This document shows positions 44,900-58,042 of a DNA stretch of 64,000 bases, piece by piece. The notes beneath the pieces are model-generated. The model was not told the origin of the DNA, searched no databases, and was given only the letters and a program-made list of their open reading frames with translations. Every line of letters begins with the position of its first letter. Within the stretch, counting starts at the first letter, position 1. A program made the translations under genes and the position numbers. The DNA is from Gracilaria gracilis (taxonomy: Eukaryota; Rhodophyta; Florideophyceae; Gracilariales; Gracilariaceae), in assembly GCA_030374805.1 (NCBI GenBank), contig JARGSG010000033.1:62001-126000 (forward strand). Direction: 5' to 3'.

Positions 44900-47800
44900 G
44901 CGTGGTATCCCACTTGGGCGTTGACAATTGTCGCCGGGAGACCCGTGAGAGTACGCCGATGGTACTGCACCACTTTTGATCATGGGAGATGCTCGATTGG
45001 CTCATCCGAGTCAGCCTCGGGTCTGTAGCCGTACCAACGTACGAGATACTGTATGTACCCCAACGGGTGGTATGAGTGTTCCACTATGTGGTCGACTACG
45101 AACTCCTGTCGGAAGACTTCCCGGCCTTGCCGTGTGATTACGACATCCTGCTTCGGAGAGCTCTCCGGTGGCTTCACCGTGTGTGGCACTGCGTCGGTGT
45201 TCCGGCTAAAACTTGTTGTGTCCAACAAGGTTGGTGGCACTGTACCTTCGCGGTGTGATCCCCAACTTGGGTCGATTTTCACGCGTCTCGCGGTGTCGCT
45301 GTTCCCGTTTCCTTGTTCCGGTAGAGTTCCTTCTCTCGCGGGAGTCCCAGGTGGGCGTACCGCAAGTTTGCGTGGTATCAACCGTTTCGACGGAGTGGTG
45401 TGTGACGTCAAACGCGCTCGCGGCAACGGTAACCCTGATTAAACCGGCCTCGCCGTGGTGGCACGTGACGTTGTCAACGGGTGGCCGTCATTGGTCTGCG
45501 CCGTGGCGTGTTCCGCCTCCGTATGCACGGGAGGTGTCAGCTCGGTTTGTCGACGTGGTCCGCTCGCTGAGCTGATTTCCCTTACAGTTGTAGTCCGTGT
45601 GCTATGGTTGGCACCTCCCTGCTGGGCATTTAGCGACGTGTCTACGGTGTGGCCCGCCTCAGGCGTGTTGGGCGACTTAGTCTCCGACGACTCTTCTCCG
45701 TCTTGGACGTGCGAGCTCAAGGGTGCCTTAGGCGGTATTTCCACTCCGATCTGCGACGTAGTCACTCCAGTCGTGCTATGCGTCGTAGACAACGCTTCGC
45801 TGGTAACGACTGAGTCTCCTCGGTCCTGTCCCGCACGGCGGTAGTGTCTGGTGACGATTCCGCTTCTGCGTTGATGCGCGGCGACCTTGATGAGACGCCG
45901 GGCTCCCGAGAGGGCTTTGATTGCGCATTAGCGGTGTCACTCTTCCGTGCCACACGGTGTTCCTCACGCGACAGCGCGGGAGCATGACGATTAACGAGTC
46001 CCTTTCCCTCCTTTGATGGAGCGAAATGGGGAGTGGGTGTCAACGCGCCAAGGCGGCGAATAATTACGCCAGGCAGCGGGGCTTCAGACAGCGAAACACC
46101 AGGGCGCGTAGAGTCCGATAGCATCGGCAAATCCGAGAGTCCCCTACTTGGGTGTAGTACCTCCCTAGAGCGGTCGATCGGGGGTGGGTCCGGTGTGTCC
46201 GTAGTGGTCGTTTCTGCTTCTGCCGTAGAATATCCATTTGAAGGGTCGTTTCTCGTAGGCGGGGGTGCAAAAACGACGCGATCGAGGGAAATGCGTTCGT
46301 GTTGCTGACCCATCTCCACTACGACAGTGTCGGATTCCACTGCAATTGTCTTGAAGGGACCGTCGGCGACGGGTGAGAGCTTGTGGCATTTTTCCTTGCC
46401 TGGGTTCCAATACTCCTTACGGATGAACACATAGTCCCCTTCTTTGAGGGCGGGTGGTCTTCGAGGGGCTCGCTGATCGAAATCACGCTTATATGCGGCG
46501 TGTGACCGGGCCATTGACCGTTGTGCTGCAGGGACCAGCTTGGTAAGCCATGTCTTCCAGGTTTCCCTGTATCCCTTCGTCGAAAGAAATTGATCCAGCG
46601 TTGGCTGTGCTTCGACCGCCACGGGCGGCGGGGTGCGAGACAGAACCAATTCAAATGGAGTCAATCCCATAGTACGGTGTACCTGAGTGTTGTATGCGAA
46701 TGTCAGCGCATCGGTGAACAGGTCCCACGTGGTGGGGTGATCGGCTACGTATGAACGGAGTGCTGCTAACAGCGTCCGGTTAAACCGTTCAGCCTGCCCA
46801 TTACACTGGGGGTGGTAGGTTGTCATGAAGAGATTCTTGACATCCAGAATCCTGCATTCATCCCCGAAGAACCGGGAGGCAAATTGTTTCCCGTTGTCGG
46901 GGAGTAGATTCACCGGGGGACCGTAGACGAATGCCCAATGGGTGACGAATGCTTGCGCAACCGTCATTGACGTGATTCTCTGTAAGGGTACGGTACGAAC
47001 GAGCTTCGAGAAACGATCCGTGATCACGAGTAGAAATTTGTTACGCCGCTTAGTAGCGAGGAAGGGTCCCAAAAAATATCAATAGCTACGAATTCCAGGG
47101 GCGCCCTTGCGGGGAAAAGCTTTAACTTCGTCGCATGGCGGCGAAGCTTGACGCGATTCCGAGCACACTCGGAGCAGAACCGCACAGTTGCGTAGCAATC
47201 CACAGCCATTGCTGGCCAGTAGAATTTCCTTCGCAATGTAAGGTACAGATTCCGTCCTCCGACGTGGCCACTAAGTTTGGCATAGTGTGATAATTGTAAC
47301 ACCCGAGGTTGTAGGGCGTGTGGCACCACCATTTGTGGGTTTCCAGTTACCGTGCGAACGAGATATCCAATATCATCCACCCGAAAGGGGAGATCAGCTC
47401 CTCCATTGAGTTGCGCCCGAATCTTCGTGCAGTAGGGATCGCTGAATTGTTCCCTAACCATCTCCTCCATTGTGACGGGTACAAAGTTCCCTGGTAGGGG
47501 GTTCGTATTTTCGCTGACAGCTAGTAGGTCATCCAGTTCCTGGTCAAAATCCAGTTCGTCTGGCCAGTCCTCTTCGATATCATCCATTTCACCTGCGGTG
47601 TAGTCGTCAACTGCGAAGCAGGGTATTTCCTCGTCATCGACGGCTGACGTTTCCCCTGTGGTGGGTAGGCGAGAAAGGGCGTCGGCTTGTGTATTGTTGG
47701 CGCCTTTCTTGTAGGCGACGTCGAACTCAAACTCTGCAAGACGCAGTCTCCAACGCACTAAGCGGCCTGAAGGCTCTGATATGGAGAGTAGCCATCTCAA

Positions 47801-50050
47801 TGATGAGTGATCCGTGTTAATGGTGAAATGAGCACCCATGAGGTAGGAGCGTAGTGTGCATAATACCCACATTACTGCAAGACATTCCTTCTCCGAGACG
47901 GAGTAATTCTTCTCATGCACGTTTAACGAACGGGACCAGTACCCAATTGGCTTGCGTTTCCCCTCTAAGGTGGTTTGAAACACGGCGCAGCCTACCTGGT
48001 AGTCACTAGAATCCGTGTCCACGGTATATGAAAGTCCGGGTTTCGGTAGTGACAATACTGGTGCCGTGGTTACAGCCTCTTTGAGAGAGTTAAAGGCTTC
48101 CGTCTGAGTAGACGTGAATGGGTCCAACCTAGGCGGTTGATCCTTCCGCAGAAGCGCGTTGAGAGGTGCCGCAATGTCCGCGAAGTTGGGAATAAACCGT
48201 CCATAGACGTTGACTAATCCTAGAAAAGATCTCAGTTCAGTCTGGGTAGTCGGTTCCGTGGCCTGTTTCAGCGACTTCACACGAGCTTCCTCGATCATGA
48301 CACGTCCTGGACGGATTATGTGACCCAGCTACGTGACAGTCCCCGTGAAAAATTCGCATTTTTTCAGCTTGAGTGTCACTCCGGCGTCCCGTAACGTGGC
48401 CATTTTGTCTCTCACATGTGTGAGGTGATCATCCAGATTATCTGAGAATACAATGACGTCGTCAAAGTAGACGAGACAAGTACGCCACTTGAAGCGGGCC
48501 AGTAGAATATCAATAGCACGCTGAAAAGTAGCGGGAGCATTGGTTAAACCAAAAGCCATCCGTTTAAAACGGTAGAGGCCAGAATGGCAGACGAACGCTT
48601 TCTTGTCCTGATCCTCCTTTTTCACTGCAACCTGCCAGTATCCCCAGTTAGCATCCAATGCCGTGAATACTGTAGTATTTCCAAGAGAATCGATGTATTC
48701 ATCCATACGTGGAATAGGGTACACGTCCTTGACGGTAAGAGCGTTTAGACGACGATAGTCGATACCGAAGCGCCAGGAACCATCCAGTTTCGGAGCCAGT
48801 ACCACTGGTAATGCCCACGGCGAATGTGCCGGTTCTATAACTCCTGCACGGAGCATCCTGTCCACCTGAAATTGCTCTTCTTCTCTGGCCTTGGGCCCTG
48901 CCCTGTACGGATGTTGGGCTACTGGCCGAGAGTTCGGAAGGAGATCAATCCGGTGTTCCGTGGTATTTATCGCTCCGAGAGAACCATCCCACATTGTGGT
49001 GAATTCACGAAGCATATCGCGCAGTCGTTTGCGGTGTGTCTCCGGAACATATCCGAGGTCGAGTTCTTCCAATTCTTTCACTGGGTCCAATTGGTCGTAA
49101 CTCGCCGGAACGCGTGTCTTCTCCGTCTTAACAGGTTGCTGACCCGAGAGACTCGGCGACGGAGACGAATGAGATTCAGACTCGTCCCCCTCCTTAGAGT
49201 GAACGATTCCGAGCACATCGGCAGCAGTCATCTTCGTCGGTACCAACGCAGTTGGATGCGGCATGACCGAGCCAATCGCTTGGTTGTTCACCAGATACTG
49301 GGTTGTTTTGCCTAGATTGGCTATCAACACGTAAAACGGATTATCCGGTTCCACCTGGACCACTCCATTAGCAATGGCAAGAGAGTATTTATCATACAAC
49401 GACGGCAATGGCTGGACGATTCGTAACCCGTGTTGACGGGAATTCACCTGTACCCAGACTTGAGACTCTGGAGGCACGCGTGTCGCGGAGGCAACACGAA
49501 GCTTCGTAGATTCACGAGAACTCGGTGGTGCTTCATGCGCTGCAGGTAGAGGTACATGCTTCTTGGAGGCATGCCTCAAAGGACGACGAACAATCGGCAA
49601 GGACGGACCATCTTCCATTTCAGCACGCCTCTGGCGGGGCCTAATGGCATCGACAAAGCGGTCGCAAAAGTCACAACCCAAAATGACTGGGGCGGCCAGG
49701 GACCGACAAACGACAAAGTCAAGCTTCACCACGCATGAGCCCAAGCGGATTACCAACTCGATATATCCTATCGTTGACAACGGGTTGTTATTCGCGTCAG
49801 CAACGTCAGAAATGTCGCCACGGCGAATGTGTGACCGCAAGGCGGGTGGCAATGCTGTCTGAACAATGAAGTTCGGACCTGCGCCTGTATCTAATACAGT
49901 GAGATAACGCACCATAAACTGGGGTGAAAGGCCAAGGTCGGCATAGACCTTGGAATTGCGCTTGGCCATCACCATAACTCTATCCGGGAACCGGTTATTT
50001 CTTACCCGTATCCACGGTCGACGAAGAACATCAAGGTGTCCTGAGTTCAC
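44900..50050 (-). mobile_element. E3 pol region, broken
   Basis: Minus strand: protease (VLDTGAGPN, about 49.9 kb), reverse transcriptase (DYRRLNALTVKDVYPIPRMD, about 48.7 kb), RNase H (DTDSSDYQVG, about 48.0 kb), integrase (VITDRFSKLVRTVPLQRI, about 47.0 kb; GQAERFNRT, about 46.8 kb), Ser/Thr-rich linker and chromodomain (FVVDHIVEHS, VRWYGYRPE, about 45.0-45.1 kb). Closely related to E2 pol. Broken about four to six times. Confidence 0.8.
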
Positions 50051-50149
50051 GTCTTCGACGGGCTATTTCTTCGAGAGGATTCGGACCTTGGAGCGAGGCA
50101 GGGACGCCTCGGGCGCCTTCAGTCTCAACTCTGAAGGCGCCTCTTCAAG

Positions 50150-50886
50150 AAAGGAGACTCCCACAATTAGTTTTTCTGAGCAGATTCCGCCTGAGGCGTG
50201 TGCTCAGTGTTCTGAACCATTTAAGCGTGGACACCAGCGGCAGAAGCGTCCGCAGTAGCGGTGAAATTTCCCTCTAGAGGAGTACGGGGGTGAGAGGTCA
50301 CCATGTTCTTGGCAATCGGAGCCGCAATTGTGCGTGGAATATCCATCTTCGCGCGGATGTACGATGCCATCGGAACGGAAGCCTTCTTCTCGGGTGAGAG
50401 GGATTCGTAGTTGGCAATGACTTGTGCCTATTCACGAATGGTTAAAACGAACTGCGGAGAAGTATGCCCTCGCGTATAGCAGAGGTGACAGATCAATCCA
50501 AGAATGGCATTGACGTTCCGAGTATTCGAGAATCGCACCGCTGGGCGGGAAACTTGCCAGCCACGCCGTGAAGCCCGGGTTCCACCGTTCTCATATGACA
50601 GTCGAGGCGGTCGAACTCGGTTCGAATCTGCATACAGCATTGTATTGTCCGGAGCCGTTTGAAACGAGGCATCCGTGTTTGAGGGAAGCTTCGTTGTCGG
50701 GATTGAAAGCACGTCGCTACGGGCAAAGTGAACCTGATCATACTCCTTTTGAGAGTGTTCATCAGCCAGCATTGACGCCAACGGGGTTCCCGATTCCAAC
50801 ATCAACGCTTTAGCGCACTTCAACGGGGTACCCGGGACTCGTGCGCGTAGCGCATCGCCTTCGGCGCGTGCATACTGCACCAGTTC
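50150..50886 (-). mobile_element. E3 gag, distal fragment
   Basis: Retains the end of the capsid-like region (ELVQYARAEGDALRARVPG) and a decayed zinc-knuckle region at about 50.5 kb. The homology to E1/E2 gag stops abruptly just before ELVQYA, at the E3/E4 join. Confidence 0.7.
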
Positions 50887-53800
50887 ACACTGCACCTGAG
50901 AGGAATGTTGACCACTGTGGTACAACTTGGGACCTTGAAGGTGAAGCTCAATTTCTTTGTGGTGGATCGCCTGGCGACAGACTGTATCCTCGGGACCAAC
51001 TTTATTGACAGACATGTCAAGGCAATTTTGCAACGGTCCCGAACGGTCGCTCTCCGTCAAGGTGGTCGTATTGCCATACTGGGTAATACGCAGACCAAAA
51101 ATGGTTGGCGTCAGAAGCCGAGGTCCAATATACCCACCGAAACGGTTTCAAACAAGATACGGCTCACCAGATTGGTTTCAATTCCGGCTATGACCCAAAT
51201 GGTAGTGAATGTCTCCTGCGCAGTTCCAGGATTGGTAATGCTACAGAACCATCCTAGGTTGGCAGAAAGACATCTCGCCTTGATGGCAAACGGGATTATC
51301 GACAACATCCCTAACCAATCCTTCAAGGTGTACTTGAGTAACTTTAGCGATCACATTGTTAAATTACCCAAGAATACCACTATTGGAATAGCATTGCCGG
51401 CACCACAAGGGGTTTTCACGGTCTCACCTAATAGGTTGGGCGAGGTCGCCACCTCTAAGGAAGGGGGAGGAACAAATGCGCCATACCCTGCATATGCGCC
51501 CCCGTTATCGACAAACACCAAAATCGAACAGAAGATCGCCAATACCTTTAAGGTTGGAGATCAAAAAAAGACTGTGGAACTGGACCCAGTGCGGAATTGG
51601 AAAGAGGAAGTCCAGATCGGTGCGGAGAACCAGGCTCTCCGAGACCGGATCCTCAGTCTCTTAGAAGAACTTGAACCCATGTGGTCGGGCCGGTTGGGCC
51701 AAATTGAGGCTACAGAGCACCGTATTGATATGGTGCCTGGCTGGAAACCCATTTAACAGCAGCCTTACCGTGCAGGTCCAAAAGCCCGGGAGGTTGAGCT
51801 CAATGAGGTCGAGAGAATGCTCCGTGAAGGTGTCATAGAACCAGCAAATGCGGACTGGGCCAGCCCTGCGGTTCTCGTCACAAAGAAGAATGATACCCGT
51901 ATGCGGTTCTGTGTAGACTGCAGAAGACTGAATAGTATGACCATTAGGGATTCGTACCCAATACCTAGAATGGACGAGTGTATAGATTTGTTGGGCAACG
52001 CCAAGATCTTTACTACGCTCGATGACAATTGTGGTTATTGGCAGGTACGTATCAGGGAAGAAGACAAGGACAAAACTACGTTTACTTGCCACGCTGGGTT
52101 ATTCCGCTTTACGCGTATGTCCTTTGGGTTGCGGAATGCCCCGGCTACCTTTCAGAGGGCGTTAGATATAATCTTTTCGAGGGTGAAGTGGAGAACCGCT
52201 CTGGTATACATCGACGATGTAATCATATATTCCAGAACGGTAGAAGAACATTTCCACCATGTTAGAGAAGTTTTGAACCTTTTGAGGGAATCTGGAGTAA
52301 CGTTGAAGCTCCGCAAGTGCGAATTCTTCACCAAAGAGGTAGAATACCTGGGTCATATCATCAGCCCTGGGACGCCGCGGAATATCCGAGCCGTGCAAGA
52401 GGCGAAGCCACCCACGTCCCAGACTGAAATCCGATCCTTTATAGGTTTATGCAATGTGTACCGCCGGTTTATCAAGGGATTTGCCAAGATAGCGGCTCCG
52501 CTCAACAGGAAGCTGCTGAAGGGTCAACCTACAAGGTTTGAATGTCTTACCAATGAGGAAATGGATGCGTTCGAGGCGCTGAAACATGCGCTCTTGACAC
52601 CTCCCATCTTGGCATTACCCAAAGCTGGTTTACGATACACGTTGGATACTGACGCCTCGGACGCCCAAATTGGTTGTTGTCTTATGCAGGAGCAAGAAAA
52701 TGGCGACAAACTACCTAAAGGGTACTGGAGCCGTGTGCACGCTGCAGAGAAGAACTACACAACAACCGAAAAGGAATATCTGGCAGTGGTCTGGAGCATG
52801 TTGATGCTCCGTCCCTACCTATATGGTGAAAGGTTCACGCTTCGAACCGACCATGATGCCCTACAGTGGATACTGGGTCTGGCCGACGCATCAGACAGAC
52901 TTGCCCGATGGCGGTTACGACTTTCAGAGTTCGAGTATGACGTACAGTACCGTCCAGGTACCAAGCACAATGTCGCAGACGCGATGTCTCGCATTACCAC
53001 GGATGGTTTGGACACCGAGCCGGTAGAGGATGATATCCAATGCTTTACCATCTCTACCAACCCTAATGGTGATGCCTTAGAAGGTTCCTGGACTCTACCC
53101 GAAGAGGATACGTGGTTTAGTGATGCCATCGCTCGGGAAATACTCGCCCTCGAGGAAACAGACGTCATGCCAATTACCCGCGAGGAATTCCTGAGAGAGC
53201 AAGCAAACGATGTTTATTGCCGCTCTCTCATGGACCAAGTAGGTATGAAAGACTCGAACTTTGACGTCGATTGAAATGGTTTCCTGGTGAGGCGAGCTCC
53301 TATTGATGGTTCCCTTCAGAAGGTGCGACCCAAGGTGCTGCGTCCTCGGGTGCTGTACCTGGCCCACTACCCAAGGCTATCAGGACACCCTGGAGGTACT
53401 AGAATGTACTACACCTTGAGGCAAGGGTACTACAGGCCTCATATGGTTAATGATATATATACCTTTGTAGGTCAATCTGAACCTTGCGTACGTACCCGTG
53501 GAGGTCTCCAGAAGCACAGGAAATACTTGAAGTTATTCCCTGCAGCGGGTCCTCTCGAGTTCGTCGCCATAGACCTTCTGGGTTCATTACCAAAAACCAC
53601 AAGGGGGTATCAGTACATCATCGTAGTCACCGACAGGTTCTCGAAGCTCACGCGAGCGATAACCTTGAAGGACACGAAATCTACGACCCTCGCGGTGGCG
53701 TTCTTGAACAATTGGATCTACCCGTATGGTGCACCGCTTTATCTACTTACCGAAAATGGTTCGAACTTAGCTTCGAAGTTCTTTGAAGCTGTTTGTAACC

Positions 53801-54858
53801 TCTTGGGTATTAAGCACTACTTCAATACTGCCTATTATCCGCAAACGAATGGGCAAGTGGAGCGCTTTAACCGAACTCTGGTATCTAGGCTGCGACATTA
53901 TACGGAAGAACACCAAACTGGTTGCGACGAGCTCGTGCAGCCCCTGACATATGAATATAACCTTCAGGTTCATCGAGCAGCGCAAACTACGCCGTTCTAT
54001 CTGATACTGTCAAGACACCCACCAGGTATTGTTGTTGAAGGGGACCCATTAGGACAAGAAGCCGCCGGAGCGCTCACACCGTCCCAGGTCAAACGGAATA
54101 CTTTTTTGAGGTTGAGACGAGCTCTCACGTATGCTGAGAGTAAGTTCACAGCATCCTAGAAGCGGTATAAGCAGGACTAAGACCGAAAGGTAACCCAAGT
54201 GGTAACGGCTACGCCGGGTCAACATGTCTTTATTGACCACCCTCCAAAAGGAGCTGAGCCACGACCGGGTGATGAAGCCGATGATAAAGCTATTGATAGA
54301 GATATCAATTCGAAGCTTCTTCCAAAATCATCGGGACCTTTCAAGGTAGTTCGGTCCACCGACCACACGGTGACGGTGAACCAAGATGGTGTAGAGAATA
54401 CGATCTCTATTGACCGAATCACGGTTGCACCTCGAACGGTTCAGTCCAGGAAGGAACGCGGAGAATCCGCGCGTGACCCACAAGCGGTTGCCCTGAGGAC
54501 TCAGCCCCAAGAAGACGGGACACTCATCGAGGTTAATGATGACGCACAGGGTGACGAACCAGACTACGTACCACCCGCAGGGATTACGGTTGCTCCTTCA
54601 GAGGAAATACCTACCTTTAGTGGTACCGATGCTCATCTAAACCAAAGTGGTGAAACGATACCATCTCAGGTCTCTAATGAGTTCCTAGTGGAACGCCTTG
54701 TAGGTCACCGCCGTAACCCAGATGGTCTGAAGTACACAGTACGTTGGTATGGCTGGCGCGCCGATGGTGACACCGCCGAGCCGCCCTCAGCCATACCACA
54801 CCACTTCAGGGTAAGCTACTGGAACCGCAAGGGAGAAAACATGCCGAATGATGGGTAA
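50887..54858 (+). mobile_element. Gypsy/Ty3 element E4 pol (plus strand), 5' truncated
   Basis: Plus-strand pol from a lineage distinct from E1-E3. It opens inside a protease-like domain (DRLATDCILGTNFI, about 50.95 kb). Next come RT (PIPRMDECIDLLG, YIDDVIIYS), RNase H (DTDASDAQIG, EKEYLAVVWSM), integrase (VTDRFSKLTRAITLKD, YYPQTNGQVERFNRTL) and a chromodomain (EFLVERLVGHRRN, VRWYGW) ending at 54858. Gag and the 5' LTR are missing. About four or five breaks. Confidence 0.8.
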
Positions 54859-55835
54859 ACCTCAGAGGTAATGCAATCCCTTAAGGAAGGGGGAAAAGGA
54901 TTGTAATGAAGAACACAAAAGTCGGTTCGGACGCTTACCGGGAAGGTACAACCAAAAGGAAGCCTTCCGCGAGGGTACGTCTAAGGACGGCAGCGCTAAA
55001 GATGGACGCACCGTTGCACGCGCGCCGTTGCACACGCGCCATGCACGTGCGCGGCACGCGCGCGAACCCGCACGGTGGAAACATTCAAAAAATTGTATCT
55101 TTTTTATTTGACGAGGCATACGCGCGCTGCTCGTAGCGCGCCATGCGGAGTAACCGATTCGGTTTACACTATTGTGTGTAGGGAACGAGCAACGGCATGG
55201 TCAAAAAGTCTAAGTATTTTGACCGTGCCGCGATCCCGAATCGGCCATTCCCAGCCTCTGAAACCGCTTGAATCTCGAGATACAGACCAAAAGGGTTTTC
55301 TGCGTTTTCACTACCATATGGAGGGGTAATTTTCCGGTCAAATATTTTGATTCGCCTTGCAAGTAACCTCCAGGGTGAAACACCGCACGTGCGCCCATGC
55401 ATGGTGAGAGGCCATGCAGAACCGTCTAGGTATATTGCTGGCCACTGCGCGCAAGCGCGTGGCACAACATCTGACCTTATGGGAAGGCGAAACCGCTCGC
55501 TGCGCTGTACGAAGGCGCATCGGAGTACCAACGTGGTGAACCATGCTACGAGCACCAAAATGGCTCAAAATGGAGCTAACTTACCTCCTAGAACTTACCC
55601 ATCGTGGTGCGCTGGTCTATGGAGGGGGAGGAGAGTTTCAAAACCTAATTGGAGATGCGCAGAGCTAATGAAGGGGGGAGCTGTTTTCGAGCTTCCTCCC
55701 TCGCCACGCACCGCACCTCAATGGCAATTGGAACCTAACATGGAAACGCATAACTTTTTACTTTACTTGAAGAGTAACACCAACAGGGATGCAGGAGCAA
55801 CGTGGCTCAAGCACAGACCCAAGTGGATACGACAA
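54859..55835. other. Spacer after E4 chromodomain, with polypurine tract
   Basis: A polypurine tract TTAAGGAAGGGGGAAAAGGA followed by T lies at 54881-54901, right after the chromodomain stop, with TGTAATGAAG following. This may be the 3' LTR start (54902) of E4, or an internal tract if the element continues through the minus-strand ORF. A second purine-rich stretch (GGAGGGGGAGGAG) lies at about 55.62 kb. No gene seen. Confidence 0.5.
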
Positions 55836-58042
55836 TCAACCTGATGGGTGAGTGGCAAAGTGAGGCCCCGAGGAGCCTCCAGCTGAGGATCCCCGACCCG
55901 GAGTGGTGTTTTGATGGGCTCCCGGCCAAGGCTGGAAGAGATGAGCCTGGCCTGGAGCCTGGCTGGGCGCACTACCATGACCCACGGGGGTACTAGTAGG
56001 CACACTGACGCCTGGAATTACGTCGGGACCCATCGGAGGTGGCGCGTTCGCCTGCGCAACCGACGGAGGTACCGACGACCCGATGTGGAGAGGAGCCTGC
56101 GGAGCGGTTAGAAGGCCGGGGTTCAGGCTAGCACCAAATAGGGGATCCTCCAAAGGGTTTGTAGGCATCGGGCCCATGGCCGTCGCAAAGCCCGCCACTT
56201 GGTTGGTAGCCATCTGGTAGAGCTCGACCTGGAACCGGTTCCGGAACTCACCAATTTGGGAAGAGGATCGCATGTACTGTGCATAACGAGGCAGGATGCT
56301 TTCCAGAAGGGTGAGAGCTTCGACCACAGAGGTAGGACCCGCCCGCTGGAAGTTCACCACACAGGCTTGGCGGACCCGAGCCATTAAACATGAAATGGCC
56401 TAGGAGTCCACCTGATAGGAGACAGGCGCCGCAGCCGCAGCCATGACACCCCGAGAATAGCCCGCGGAGGCCCATCAACCCTTGTGGTACTAGGGAGAAG
56501 AGGAGTCACACCAGTATGGGCAGGCGTATTGCGTCCCTCCGGAGCGGGAGTAGGCGCTGAAGGGACCGCAGGGGTAGCTGCTGGCGATTCCACCACGGTT
56601 TGGAATGGCTCGGGACTCCCTGGAGGTCCCTGATCGGTCGGAGTTCCGGGATAGCGCTGCTCCGCGCGGGATACAACCTTCCAGGGCACCGGATCTAAAA
56701 CCTCCCACCCCTGCTTGGCTCCCCACGGGAAACTCTCTACTTTGGTAAGCAACGACTCCAGCTGCTCAATGGAGTAGTCCGTACCTGCCACAATGGTTCC
56801 GAGTCCAAATAGGCGAATGTCGCGAATGACCCTCGGGGGAATGAAAAACATACGACCAGGAGGTTGCACACCGTCACGGTAAATCTCGGCTTCTCGAGAA
56901 CGACAATCCCAGTCAATACCGTCACGAGCAGCCTGCAGAGCCAGGATGGCTACCAATACGGCCCATTCCGGGAGGGCAATCGACCAAATGAGGTAATACC
57001 GATCGTGTTTACGGGTGATGTAGCTTCCGAAGTAAGCCAATACCGGTGGGGTTGGGACGCTAAGCGACATCGGAACCTCAAAGGCATTCCACCATTCAGG
57101 TCGGGCCGCATACCAAGAGGTTCTTCCCTTATTAGGTTGTGAGAAGAACTCCACATTATGGAACCCATGCATGACCCGGTTGAAGCTCGACCGGGTGCGA
57201 ATGCGAGCCTCGGTGGCAGCATCCAACCCCCACCTACGAGGGTTAGCCCAATGGATTGTATTGTAAGGCCTATCGAAGCAATTCAAATGTGGAGAAGCCG
57301 GAAGGTACTGCTGCGGAAGGGAGTCGTACTGACAGATCTTCACAACCAGACGTCGGTAATAATGGAGCTCCGGTTCAATACGAACATACGGCAGATCGCT
57401 GGGATAAAGCGAGGGAATGAAATACCTCATTGGTGTGTGTCGCTGGCGGCTATCATAGCACTCTACCCGACTTTGAAGAGGTTGAGATTCCTTATCCCGA
57501 CGATGGAGCGTTTGCAAGACGGAGCGGAGACGCACGCAATCCCAACGAAACAAACCCAAGTAGGTATCCAAAGTCGGACGGCGCAAGAAGCCAGGAAGCT
57601 ATATGTTCCCCGGCGCCACTGGCCAGTTCCGACGGTACAGCGTCGCTTGCGACACCATTCTTGGATCGACCCCGGAGGTACCATGTTGGAAAACGTTCCA
57701 GTCGGCCGTGGTGAACGTCTCCAAACCATAATAGGAAATACCACGAGGAATCTCGGGCTCCGGACCATACGGGTCCCGGATCCCTTCGTGAATCCTTTGA
57801 GGTTGATGAGGAAGATTGAACCTGCTGGCCCGGAAACCAGTTTGGATGCGGGAATGGTACAAAGCAGCACCCCGAAAACCAGACTTGGCAATGCCGCTTC
57901 CGCGGCCGCGCGAAGGACCGGCACCCGACATGGTGTGATGAGTACCGTGAGGGAGTTGTTGAGACGGCGAGTATTCGACCGCAGGTGTGAAGCGAATCGG
58001 CTTTTCATCCACAATGGGTGAGTCACCAGAGCTGATGCTCAA
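55836..58042 (-). pseudogene. Antisense ORF beside E4, divergent homologue of the E2 ORF
   Basis: Minus-strand coding region opposite to E4 pol. Its longest open stretch (56384-57586) shares with the E2 ORF the blocks PEWWNAFEVP, VPTPPVLAYFGSYI, LPEWAVLVAILALQ and FFIPPRVIRDIRLF in the same order and spacing. Upstream (to 58042) lies an N-terminal part; downstream is a Pro/Gly/Ala-rich tail. It has drifted far from E1-E3 yet keeps the same orientation relative to pol. Broken about two times. Confidence 0.6.

Larger units (their letters stand above)
42738..50886 (-). mobile_element. Gypsy/Ty3 element E3, body, 5' truncated
   Basis: Minus-strand relative of E2 with the same order: polypurine tract, plus-strand extra ORF, chromodomain, integrase, RNase H, RT, protease, gag. 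The body stops inside gag at about 50886, where a plus-strand element E4 begins, so most of gag, the primer site and the 5' LTR are missing. Older than E2, which is inserted in its LTR; broken roughly six to ten times. Confidence 0.8.
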
